Positions 32,014 to 39,698 of a stretch of 64,000 nt of DNA are shown one piece after another; position 1 is the stretch's first letter; the number at the start of each line of letters is the position of its first letter. The translations under genes were made by a program, and so were the position numbers. This DNA comes from Amycolatopsis roodepoortensis (lineage in GTDB: Bacteria > Actinomycetota > Actinomycetes > Mycobacteriales > Pseudonocardiaceae). Location of the stretch: NCBI RefSeq assembly GCF_014873915.1, contig NZ_JADBEJ010000001.1, positions 744,001 through 808,000 on the forward strand, given 5' to 3'. The notes below the pieces were generated by a model. It made no database searches. It was not told the origin of the DNA and was given only the letters and a program-made list of their open reading frames with translations.

Positions 32014-33185
32014 CCACGATCGACATCCCCGCAGGCTCCCTGTTCGGGATCGACAACCTGCCGTACGGCGTGTTCTCCGTCGACGGCGATTCCCCGCGCG
32101 TCGGCGTGCGCGTCGGCGACTCCGTTCTCGACCTGGCAGCGGCGCTGGGTGACGACGTGTTCGCCGCGCCGGCGCTGAACCCGTTCATGGCGCAGGGATA
32201 CGACCGCTGGGTGGCGGTCCGGGAGCGGATCCGCGACCTGGTCTCCGGCGAGGTCCCCGACGGCGCGGTCCACGCGATCGAACGGGTGACCCTCCACCTG
32301 CCGATCGAGGTCGCGGACTACGTCGACTTCTACGCCTCCGAACACCACGCCTCGAACGTCGGCAGGCTCTTCCGGCCCGACGCGGAACCGTTGCTGCCCA
32401 ACTGGAAGCACCTCCCGGTCGGCTACCACGGCCGGTCCGGCACCGTCCTGGTCTCCGGTACGGACATCGTGCGCCCGAGCGGCCAGCGCAAGGCCCCGGC
32501 CGAAGCGGCGCCGGTGTTCGGGCCGAGCACGCGGCTGGACATCGAGGCCGAGATGGGGTTCATCGTCGGCACCGGCACCCCGCTGAACACCCCGATCACC
32601 CCGGATTCCTTCACCCGCCACGTTTTCGGCGCGGTCCTGCTCAACGACTGGTCCGCCCGCGACATCCAGGCCTGGGAATACGTTCCGCTGGGTCCGCACC
32701 TCGGCAAGAGCTTCGCGACGTCGATCTCCCCTTGGGTGGTGCCGATCCTGGCGCTGGAGGCAGCGCGAATCCCGCTGCCCGGCCAGACGGACCCGGAGCC
32801 GCTGCCGTACCTGCGGGAGAGCGAACCGTGGGGCCTCGACATCGACCTCGTCATCGAATGGAACGGCGAGGAGGTCAGCCGCCCGCCGTTCCGCGAGATG
32901 TACTGGTCGCCCGCTCAGATGCTCGCGCACCTGACGGTCAACGGCGCTTCCTCGCGCACGGGCGACCTGTACGGCTCCGGCACGATCTCCGGACCGGAGA
33001 AGAACCAGCGCGGCGCTTTCCTCGAATTGTCCTGGGGCGGCAAGGAACCGCTCACGGTCAAGGGGGAGGAGCGCACGTTCCTGCTGGACGGCGACGAGGT
33101 CGTGATCACCGGGACCGCGCCCGGCGCGAACGGCTCGCGGATCGGGTTCGGCGAGGTGCGCGGGCGCGTTCTGCCGTCGAACTGA
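32010..33185 (+). CDS. fahA: Fumarylacetoacetase
   Basis: A 391-residue enzyme that splits fumarylacetoacetate into fumarate and acetoacetate, the last step of tyrosine/homogentisate degradation. The family motifs are present: VDFYASEHHASNVGRLFR with the calcium/magnesium ligands, LPVGYHGRSGTVLVSG, DIEAEMGFIVG and LNDWSARDIQAWEY. The N-terminal SH3-like domain is present and the length is normal (about 400). ATG 32010 has an AGGAG site and overlaps the preceding stop. No homogentisate dioxygenase or isomerase gene is in the window. A palindrome follows at 33216. Confidence 0.95.
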   Translation: MTTIDIPAGSLFGIDNLPYGVFSVDGDSPRVGVRVGDSVLDLAAALGDDVFAAPALNPFMAQGYDRWVAVRERIRDLVSGEVPDGAVHAIERVTLHLPIEVADYVDFYASEHHASNVGRLFRPDAEPLLPNWKHLPVGYHGRSGTVLVSGTDIVRPSGQRKAPAEAAPVFGPSTRLDIEAEMGFIVGTGTPLNTPITPDSFTRHVFGAVLLNDWSARDIQAWEYVPLGPHLGKSFATSISPWVVPILALEAARIPLPGQTDPEPLPYLRESEPWGLDIDLVIEWNGEEVSRPPFREMYWSPAQMLAHLTVNGASSRTGDLYGSGTISGPEKNQRGAFLELSWGGKEPLTVKGEERTFLLDGDEVVITGTAPGANGSRIGFGEVRGRVLPSN

Positions 33186-33215
33186 GCCGATGCGGCGGCT
33201 GTGACCGGTGTGGTG

Positions 33216-33270
33216 TGTCGCGAAAGCCACTTTCGGGACGTCTGGTGTCCCGAAAGTGGCTTTCGCGACA
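33216..33270. terminator. 55-nt palindrome (family A copy 2) between convergent genes
   Basis: Identical over all 55 nt, including the GTCTGGT loop, to the copy at 23405-23459. The 24-bp perfect stem sits 31 nt after the fumarylacetoacetase stop and before the convergent livK stop, so it can end transcription from both sides. Confidence 0.8.
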
Positions 33271-33334
33271 GGTGGCCGGTTGCCGATGGTCCGTTACCGG
33301 AGACCTGGCGTCAAAGCTGCCCCTCTGTCACCGT

Positions 33335-34642
33335 TCAGTTCCCCGGAATCCCGTTGGGCGGCGGCGCGTCGTTCGCGGCGGAGTCGTCCGCCTTGATGGG
33401 CGCGTCGCCGAGGTCGGACACCAGGACCGGCGTCAGATCCTTGCCGACGCCGCCCTTGAGCTCGACCACCGACATGCCGGAGATGCCCAGGTGGCTGTCG
33501 GCGGTGTACCGGAACGGCGCCAGACCCGGTCCCTGGAACGTCTTCCCGGACTGCTGGAGCACCTCGACGAGACGCTCGCGCGTCAGGTCCTTCCCGGCCG
33601 CCTGCAACGCCTGGACGAACGTGTACGCCTGCGCCATCCCGTAGATGCGGTAGTTCGTCAGGTCGCCGCCCTTGCCGTGGGCCTTCCAGACGTTCTGCCA
33701 CAGCTTCGTCCAGGCGTTGTCCGGCGCGTCGACACCGGGCAGGTACTCGGTGGTGACCACGCCGTCGATGAGCGACGCGCCGTTGGTGACCTTGCCTTCG
33801 GAGAACCGCGCGAGCAGTGAACCGACGAGCGCGGGATCGGAGCCGACGTTGCTGTAGACCCACTTCGGCTTGAAGCCGATCTTCAGCGACGCCAGCTGGG
33901 AGAGCGCGGTGTACGACGGAACGGTGAAGCCCAGCACCAGATCCACGCCCGCGGCCTTGAGTTTCGCGATCTGCGGCGCGATGTCGGTGTTGCCGGGCGA
34001 GTACTTTGCGACCTCCACGATCTGCTGGCCGAGATAACGCCGGGCGCCCTTCTCTCCGTCGCGGCCGAAGTCGTCGTCCTGGAGGAACAGGCCGACCTTG
34101 GCGTTCGGCAGGTTCTGCCGCACCCAGTCACCGATGATCTTGCCTTCGATCTCGTAGTCCGGCTGCCAGCCGAAGGTGAACGGCGCCTTCTTCGGATCGT
34201 CGCCCCAGCGCAGCGAACCCGAGGACACGAACAGGTCCGGCACCTTGGAGTTGTTCAGGAAATCGACGACGGCGCTGTGCGTCGGCGTGCCGAGGCCGCC
34301 GACCATCGCGAAGATCTCCTCCTTGAGCACCAGTTCGTCGGTGACCGCGCTCGTGGTGGTCGGGTTGTAGCCGTCGTCCTTCACCACGAACTCGATCTTG
34401 CGGCCGTTGACGCCGCCGTTCGCGTTCACGTAGTCGTAGTAGGCCTGGTGACCGCTCGGGATCTCGCTGTAGCCCGGCGCGGCGACGCCGGTCAGCGGGA
34501 AATGCGCCCCGATCTTGATGGTCGTGTCGGTGACGCCGACCGTCGAACCCTTCTGCTCGCCCTCGGGTCTGCCGCCCGCGCCGCAGGCGGCGGTGACCGT
34601 GACGGCCAGGAAGACGGCCACGGCCTTGGTCCAGCGTTTCAT
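33335..34642 (-). CDS. livK: Branched-chain-type ABC transporter substrate-binding lipoprotein
   Basis: A lipoprotein of 435 residues. The signal MKRWTKAVAVFLAVTVTAACG ends in the lipobox TAAC. The mature part is a type I periplasmic-binding fold of the LivK/HAAT class (TIKIGAHFPLTGVAAPGYSE, then AYYDYVNANGGVNGRKIE). The family binds branched-chain amino acids but also amides, urea and aromatic acids, so the ligand is not certain. ATG 34642 has a GGAGGAG site and overlaps the livM stop. It is the last gene of a five-gene livG-livF-livH-livM-livK array, an order that makes the binding protein distal. Confidence 0.92.
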   Translation of the reverse strand: MKRWTKAVAVFLAVTVTAACGAGGRPEGEQKGSTVGVTDTTIKIGAHFPLTGVAAPGYSEIPSGHQAYYDYVNANGGVNGRKIEFVVKDDGYNPTTTSAVTDELVLKEEIFAMVGGLGTPTHSAVVDFLNNSKVPDLFVSSGSLRWGDDPKKAPFTFGWQPDYEIEGKIIGDWVRQNLPNAKVGLFLQDDDFGRDGEKGARRYLGQQIVEVAKYSPGNTDIAPQIAKLKAAGVDLVLGFTVPSYTALSQLASLKIGFKPKWVYSNVGSDPALVGSLLARFSEGKVTNGASLIDGVVTTEYLPGVDAPDNAWTKLWQNVWKAHGKGGDLTNYRIYGMAQAYTFVQALQAAGKDLTRERLVEVLQQSGKTFQGPGLAPFRYTADSHLGISGMSVVELKGGVGKDLTPVLVSDLGDAPIKADDSAANDAPPPNGIPGN

Positions 34643-35640
34643 GAAGTTCTCCTCCGGTGGATGAGTTTCCGCAGCCCACCCGCGAGACCGGCGGGCGCGA
34701 GCAGCACGATCAGGACGGTGACCAGGCCGTAGATCAACGGCGCCAGATGCGCGGCCTGCACGTCGGACAGGCCGAGATCCGTTCCCGCGCCGGTCACCAG
34801 CGGCGGCAGGAAGGTCAGCAGCGCGGCCCCGGCGAGCGCTCCGGTCAGGCTCCCGAGCCCGCCGAGCACCACCGCGGACACCAGCAGCAGCGACAACGTC
34901 AGCGCGAATCCGCTCGGCGCCGCCAGCCGCGCCGACAACGCCATCAGCGCTCCGGCCAGCCCCGCGCAGCCCGAACTGACGACGAACGCCCGCACCCGCG
35001 TGCGGCCGAGGTCGATCCCGGCCAGTTCGGCGGCCACGTCTTCGTCGCGCACCGCCCGCCAATCACGTCCGACGCGGCCGCGGGAGAGGTTCGCCAGCAG
35101 GACGAACACGATGATCACCGCGAGCCACGAAAGGTAAGCGAGGTAACGGATCGACGTGAGTTCCTGCCCCGTGACGAAGTACGCGGCGTCCGCCAGCCAG
35201 CCGGGGATCTCCGGCATCCGCACGGGCAAGCCCTGCTCGCCGCCGAGCGCTTCGCCGAAGAACAACGGGATCCCGGGGACCGCGACGGCGAGCGCGAGCG
35301 TCGCCCCGGCGAGATACGGTCCGTGCAGCCTGGCCGCGGCGACGCCCACGAGGGCCCCGACGGCCAGCGTGATCACCATCGCCAGCACCAGGATCACCGG
35401 CAGCGGAAGGAATTCCGACTTCAGCAGGAGCGCCGTCGAGTACGCGCCGACGGCCATTAGGGCGCCGTGCCCGAGCGAGAGCTGCCCGTTGAGCCCGGTC
35501 AGGACGGTCAGGCCCGCGGCCGCGATCGCGAAGTACGCCATCGTGGTGAGCTGCGAGGTCAGGAACGGTCCGGAGGTCTCCAGGACCAGTACGACGACGA
35601 CCAGCGCGGCGAGCGCGATCAGCAGAGTGCGGCGTGGCAT
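34639..35640 (-). CDS. livM: Branched-chain-type ABC transporter permease LivM
   Basis: A 333-residue membrane protein with about nine transmembrane segments. Characteristic LivM elements include GLNGQLSLGHGALMAVGAY and the C-terminal SRGRVGRDWRAVRDEDVAAE loop that contacts the ATPases. ATG 35640 has a GGAGGG site 7 nt upstream and follows livH by one base; an in-frame ATG at 35658 lies inside livH and is less likely. Its stop overlaps the livK start. Confidence 0.92.
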   Translation of the reverse strand: MPRRTLLIALAALVVVVLVLETSGPFLTSQLTTMAYFAIAAAGLTVLTGLNGQLSLGHGALMAVGAYSTALLLKSEFLPLPVILVLAMVITLAVGALVGVAAARLHGPYLAGATLALAVAVPGIPLFFGEALGGEQGLPVRMPEIPGWLADAAYFVTGQELTSIRYLAYLSWLAVIIVFVLLANLSRGRVGRDWRAVRDEDVAAELAGIDLGRTRVRAFVVSSGCAGLAGALMALSARLAAPSGFALTLSLLLVSAVVLGGLGSLTGALAGAALLTFLPPLVTGAGTDLGLSDVQAAHLAPLIYGLVTVLIVLLAPAGLAGGLRKLIHRRRTS

Positions 35641-35641
35641 G

Positions 35642-36520
35642 TCAAACCCTCCGCTCACGAACGCTCGCGAACAGGCCGCCGGGCTTCAGGAGCAGCACCA
35701 CCATGAGCAGTGCCAGCGCGGCGAGCGGAACGAGCTCGGAGCCGATGTAGCCGCTCACCAGGCTCAGCGACAGGCCGAGGACGACGCCGCCGACGACCGC
35801 GCCGACCGGGCTGTCCAGCCCGCCGAGCACCGCGGCGACGAAACCGTACACCACCACACCGTCCATATAGGACGGATGGACGAGGCCGCCGCCGGCGATC
35901 AGCAGACCGGACAGCGAACCGGCGAGCGCGGCCAGCGCCCAGCCGAGGGTGAGCATCCGCCCGACCCGCACGCCGAGCAGGCGGGCCACCTCCCGGTCGA
36001 AGGCGGCGGCCCGCATCCGCAGGCCCAGATCGGTACCGCGGAACAACAACACGAGCCCGATCAGCACCACGCCGACCGCGGCGATGGTGAACACGCCGAA
36101 CCCGGTCAGCGCGATCGTCGTGTCACCGACCCGGAAACCGGTGAGCCCGAACGGCGCCGGGAACGACCGGTACCGCGAGCCGAACACCAGCGCCGCCAGC
36201 GCGTGCAGCACGATGAACAGCCCGAGGGTGAGGATGACGGCGTTGATCTCGGGTTTCCCGGAGACGAACCGGATCACGAACCGTTCCACCAGCGCGCCGA
36301 GCACCAGTCCCGAAAGCAGCGCCACGGCGAAACCGGCCCAGTACGACCAGCCCGCGTCGATGAGGACCAGCGCGAGGTAGGTGGTGATCATCGCCATCGG
36401 CGCCTGCGCGAAGTTCACGATCCGCGTCGCCCGCCAGATGAGCACGAGCGCCAGCGCAAACGCGGCGTAGACCACGCCCAGCGTCAGGCCGGTGAGCGCG
36501 GTGGTCAGCAGTTGCTGCAC
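35642..36520 (-). CDS. livH: Branched-chain-type ABC transporter permease LivH
   Basis: A 292-residue permease with about eight membrane segments. Family features include the N-terminal QLLTTALTGLTLGVVYAAFA and the cytoplasmic loop FRGTDLGLRMRAAAFDREVA, followed by the helix ARLLGVRVGRML. It pairs with LivM to form the channel. It lies 11 nt after livF and one base before livM, consistent with one transcript. Confidence 0.92.
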   Translation of the reverse strand: MQQLLTTALTGLTLGVVYAAFALALVLIWRATRIVNFAQAPMAMITTYLALVLIDAGWSYWAGFAVALLSGLVLGALVERFVIRFVSGKPEINAVILTLGLFIVLHALAALVFGSRYRSFPAPFGLTGFRVGDTTIALTGFGVFTIAAVGVVLIGLVLLFRGTDLGLRMRAAAFDREVARLLGVRVGRMLTLGWALAALAGSLSGLLIAGGGLVHPSYMDGVVVYGFVAAVLGGLDSPVGAVVGGVVLGLSLSLVSGYIGSELVPLAALALLMVVLLLKPGGLFASVRERRV

Positions 36521-36531
36521 AGGGGTCCCTT

Positions 36532-37236
36532 TCAGAATCCGAGGTAGGCGTGCCGGAGGGCGTCGTCCGCGACCAGCGCGGCGGCGTCCCGCCGGACGAC
36601 GACCTGCCCGAGGTTGAGCACGACCCCGTGGTCGGCGATGGACAGCGCGCTGCGCGCGTTCTGCTCGACCAGCACGACGGCCAGCCCTTCGTCGTGCACG
36701 AGACCGCGCAGCAAGCCGAAGATCCGCGCCACGATCCGGGGCGCGAGGCCCAAGGACGGTTCGTCCAGCAGCAGCACCTTCGGCCGGGAGAGCAGCGCGC
36801 GGCCGATGACCAGCATCTGCCGTTCCCCGCCGGAAAGGACGTGCGCGAGACCGTTCTTGCGGTCGGCCAGCGCCGGGAAGAGGTCGTAGATCCGGCGGAG
36901 ATCGGCCGCCGTCGCGCGGCCGCGCGCCCCGAGCGCGCCGAGCCGCAGGTTCTCCTCGACGGTCAGTTCGGCCAGCACGCCGCGGCCTTCGGGGACGTGC
37001 GCGAGCCCGAGCGCGGGAAGGTCCTCTGTGGACACTCGGCGCAAGTCCCGGCCCGCGAGCGAGATTTCGCCGCCCGCCGGTGGCACGAGACCGGAAATGG
37101 TGCGCAGCAAGGTGGTCTTGCCCGCGCCGTTCGCGCCGAGCACCGCGGTGATCTCGCCCTCCGCGGCCGAAAGGCTCACGGAGTCGAGTGCGCGCACCGG
37201 GCCGTAGCTCGCCGAAAGGTTCTCAACGGTCAGCAC
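36532..37236 (-). CDS. livF: Branched-chain-type ABC transporter ATPase LivF
   Basis: A 234-residue ATPase with Walker A GANGAGKTT, signature LSGGERQML, Walker B KVLLLDEPSLGLAP and the switch VEQNAR. The compact length and the closing HAYLGF are typical of LivF. Its ATG at 37236 overlaps the livG end by 14 nt. It energises import together with LivG on the cytoplasmic face. Confidence 0.94.
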   Translation of the reverse strand: MLTVENLSASYGPVRALDSVSLSAAEGEITAVLGANGAGKTTLLRTISGLVPPAGGEISLAGRDLRRVSTEDLPALGLAHVPEGRGVLAELTVEENLRLGALGARGRATAADLRRIYDLFPALADRKNGLAHVLSGGERQMLVIGRALLSRPKVLLLDEPSLGLAPRIVARIFGLLRGLVHDEGLAVVLVEQNARSALSIADHGVVLNLGQVVVRRDAAALVADDALRHAYLGF

Positions 37237-37993
37237 CGGCCACCTCCTCGCCGAGGTAGGCCGCCTGGACCGCCGGATCCGCGCGGATCTCGTCCGGGGT
37301 GCCGCGGGCGATGACCCTGCCGAAGTCCAGCACCACGATCTCGTCGCAGACGCCCATCACCAGATCCATATGGTGCTCCACCAGCATCACCGACATCCGC
37401 TCGGTCAGGCCGCGGACCAGCGTGCCGACCTCGTCGATCTCGGCCGACGACAGGCCGCCCGCCGGTTCGTCGAGCAACAGCAGGTCGGGTTCGCTCACCA
37501 GCGCCCGCGCCAGCGCGACCCGCTTCCTCACCGGGTACGGAAGGCTCGCGGGATAGCGATGGGCGACGTCGGCGATGTCGAACGCCTCCAGCTGAGCCAT
37601 CGCTCGCTCGGTCAGCGCCTTCTCGTCCTTCGTCAAGCCCAGCAACGACGACCAGAAGCCGGATTCCGTGTGCCTGCCCGCCCCCGCGAGGACGTTGTCC
37701 AGCACGGTCATCCGGTCGAACAGGCCGAGTTCCTGCAGGCTGCGGGCGATCCCGAGGCCGGCGAGGTGATGCGGGCGCAGCCGCCGCAGTTCCTGCCCGC
37801 GCCAGGTCAGCGTGCCGGTGTCCGGGCGGACGAAACCGCACGCGACGTTGAAGAGCGTGGTCTTGCCCGCCCCGTTCGGGCCGATCACCCCGAGCACCCG
37901 GCCCGGCGCGACGGTCAGGGAGACGTCCGACAAGGCGACGAGACCACCGAAGGTCACCGTCACACCGGACATCTCGAAGGTCGACAGGGTCAC
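37223..37993 (-). CDS. livG: Branched-chain-type ABC transporter ATPase LivG
   Basis: A 256-residue ATPase. Walker A is GPNGAGKTT, Walker B LLLLDEPAGGLS, and the switch histidine is in LVEHHMDLVMGV. The signature is PYPVRKRVALARAL rather than LSxGxQR: the usual SYGxQR-type LivG signature is altered (LPYPVRKRV), which is uncommon. GTG 37993 has a GGGAG site 8 nt upstream and gives MTLSTFEMSG before the first strand. It is the first gene of the liv array, separated from the upstream cutinase gene by a strong hairpin at 38019-38044. Confidence 0.9.
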   Translation of the reverse strand: MTLSTFEMSGVTVTFGGLVALSDVSLTVAPGRVLGVIGPNGAGKTTLFNVACGFVRPDTGTLTWRGQELRRLRPHHLAGLGIARSLQELGLFDRMTVLDNVLAGAGRHTESGFWSSLLGLTKDEKALTERAMAQLEAFDIADVAHRYPASLPYPVRKRVALARALVSEPDLLLLDEPAGGLSSAEIDEVGTLVRGLTERMSVMLVEHHMDLVMGVCDEIVVLDFGRVIARGTPDEIRADPAVQAAYLGEEVAGADR

Positions 37994-38018
37994 GCAAGAA
38001 CTCCCAACGGAGAGAGGA

Positions 38019-38044
38019 GGTCCCGGCGCGGGCGCGCCGGGACC
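38019..38044 (-). terminator. 26-nt perfect palindrome between cutinase gene and livG
   Basis: GGTCCCGGCGCG (38019-38030) pairs with 38033-38044 across two bases. It starts 9 nt past the cutinase stop on the minus strand. It probably terminates the cutinase message, or partly separates it from the liv genes, which begin 26 nt further on. No U-tract is present. Confidence 0.7.
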
Positions 38045-38052
38045 GATGACAC

Positions 38053-38913
38053 TCAGGCGTGCGGACACGTGTCCCGGTAGTCGCTGATCGTGCGGTCGTC
38101 CGGAGCGGGGCAGAGGAACTGCTCGTAGCGGGTGTCGTTGTCCACGAACCGCTTCAGCCACGAGATCGTGTACTTGGCCATGGTCGTGTTCGCCGTGTTC
38201 GGGAAGAAGTGGCTCGCGTTGTCCAGCTCCATGTACGCCTTCTCCGACGAAGCGGGAATGCTGGTGTAGAACGGGATCGAGTGCGACGCCACCGGCGCGA
38301 CGGAGTCGGACTCGCCGCCGATGACGAACGTCGGCACCCGCAGGGTGGACCACGACTTCTGCGTGTTCCACGCTGCGAGCGGCACCGCGGCCTGCAGCGA
38401 CGGCCGGTCCTGCGCGGCTTCGAGCGAACCGCCGCCGCCCATCGAATGGCCGGCCACCGCGAGCCGGGTGGTGTCGACGCGGGAGCGGACGGTGCTGCGC
38501 TGGGTCAGGTAGTCGAGCGCGGCCAGGAGCTGGTCACCTCGGCTGTCGGGCTGGTCGTAGATCGTGTTGGTGTCGATCGTGAACACCACGAAGCCCTGCG
38601 ACGCCAGCCGCGGGCCCATCCACGCGATGCTCGACTGGGTCGCGGTGAACCCGGGCGAGATGGCGACCGCGCCGAACGTGCCCTGCGCGGTGCTGGTGGG
38701 GTAGTAGATGGTTCCGCCGCCGAAGCCGGTGACGGCCAGACTCGACACGGAGGTCTGGGATACCGCGAACGAGCCGCGGGTGGCTTCGATGCTGCTTTCC
38801 GTCGGGTCGGGTCCTCGTTCGTAGGGGTTCTCGGCGGCGTAGGCCGCCGTGGGGGCGACAGTGAGTGCCGCGACGGTGGCCAGTCCACAAAGGATCCGAG
38901 TCGTACTGCGCAT
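38053..38913 (-). CDS. Secreted cutinase / PET-hydrolase-like polyester hydrolase
   Basis: A 286-residue secreted alpha/beta hydrolase. The signal peptide ends near AAYAA (residue 27), and the mature N-terminus [20 protein letters not shown] closely follows actinobacterial cutinases such as Thermobifida Cut2. The triad is S157 (GHSMGG), D203 and H235 (DNASHFFPN). The substrate-groove tryptophan (W182, AAWNTQKSW) and M158 are present, and the aromatic clamp is F89 instead of tyrosine. C268 and C283 form the family C-terminal disulfide. It should cleave polyesters such as cutin-like material and possibly PET. ATG 38913 opens the signal peptide. Confidence 0.93.
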   Translation of the reverse strand: MRSTTRILCGLATVAALTVAPTAAYAAENPYERGPDPTESSIEATRGSFAVSQTSVSSLAVTGFGGGTIYYPTSTAQGTFGAVAISPGFTATQSSIAWMGPRLASQGFVVFTIDTNTIYDQPDSRGDQLLAALDYLTQRSTVRSRVDTTRLAVAGHSMGGGGSLEAAQDRPSLQAAVPLAAWNTQKSWSTLRVPTFVIGGESDSVAPVASHSIPFYTSIPASSEKAYMELDNASHFFPNTANTTMAKYTISWLKRFVDNDTRYEQFLCPAPDDRTISDYRDTCPHA

Positions 38914-39053
38914 GGTGCCGTCTCCGTTCGCCGTTGAACACGGTCCGTGGTGATGGACTGTGGCAAACGGCCGGAGCCCGCTGCATCGGTGAAATCGCCA
39001 GTCTTGGTCCGCGAGCGTTCCCGCCGGGCCGGTCGCCCGTACGATCGGCGATC

Positions 39054-39650
39054 GTGAACCCCTCAGCCGAGGACATAGTCCGCACCGCGGCGCGGTGGAT
39101 CGATCGCGGCGTCCGCGTCGACACCTCCGCCTTCGCCCAGGAACTGGGCATCTCGCGCAGCACCCTGTTCCGCCGCGTCGGCAACCGGGAAGACCTGCTC
39201 GGTGATGCCCTCTACTACCTGTCCGAGCGCACCCTGACGGCCGCCGCGCGCACCTGGGAGCGCGATGAGGGCGACGTGGTGCGCAACGCGGCCGGTGAAC
39301 TGCGCTGTCTCTCGATCATGCGCGAGTACCGGTCCGTGCTGGCGGCGAGTGCCGGGTTCCGGCGCTTCCTCGACGACGAGCCGGTGCTGGCGATCCGGCT
39401 GCTGACCGACCCGCACGGACGCGTCCAGCCGAGGGTGATCGCGGCGCATGTCGAGCTTCTTCGCCGCGACGTCGAGGACGGCGGTTTCGAACCGGCGGTC
39501 GGCTTGGACAGCCTCTGTTACGCCATCGTGCGGTTGGGGGAGGCGTTCCTGTACTCGGACGTCCTCGCCTCCCGGACCCCCGATCTCGAAGCGGCGTCGA
39601 CGCTGCTCGGGGCGCTCGTGGAAGGACGGGTGCCGAGCAAGACCTTGTGA
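39054..39650 (+). CDS. TetR-like regulator, QsdR family
   Basis: A 198-residue regulator. The helix-turn-helix (about residues 8-50) reads [20 protein letters not shown], and the remainder ([13 protein letters not shown], then [17 protein letters not shown]) resembles the QsdR-type C-terminal domain. GTG 39054 lies inside the inverted repeat ACGATC-GGC-GATCGT (39041-39055), a possible autoregulatory site. It is divergent from the cutinase gene and 48 nt upstream of a LAL regulator gene, with a second inverted repeat in that gap. It could control either neighbour. Confidence 0.86.
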   Translation: MNPSAEDIVRTAARWIDRGVRVDTSAFAQELGISRSTLFRRVGNREDLLGDALYYLSERTLTAAARTWERDEGDVVRNAAGELRCLSIMREYRSVLAASAGFRRFLDDEPVLAIRLLTDPHGRVQPRVIAAHVELLRRDVEDGGFEPAVGLDSLCYAIVRLGEAFLYSDVLASRTPDLEAASTLLGALVEGRVPSKTL

Positions 39651-39671
39651 AACACTTGCGTCTGGTGTTTC
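39649..39671. promoter_or_regulatory. Operator-like inverted repeat GAAACAC-N9-GTGTTTC
   Basis: Perfect 7-nt arms at 39649-39655 and 39665-39671 overlap the stop of the TetR/QsdR-like gene and precede the LAL gene start by 27 nt. Size and symmetry suit a TetR-type dimer. The adjacent regulator is the obvious candidate to bind it and control the LAL gene. Confidence 0.5.
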
Positions 39672-39698
39672 ATCGAGAGGGATCTCGAGGAGGCGCCG

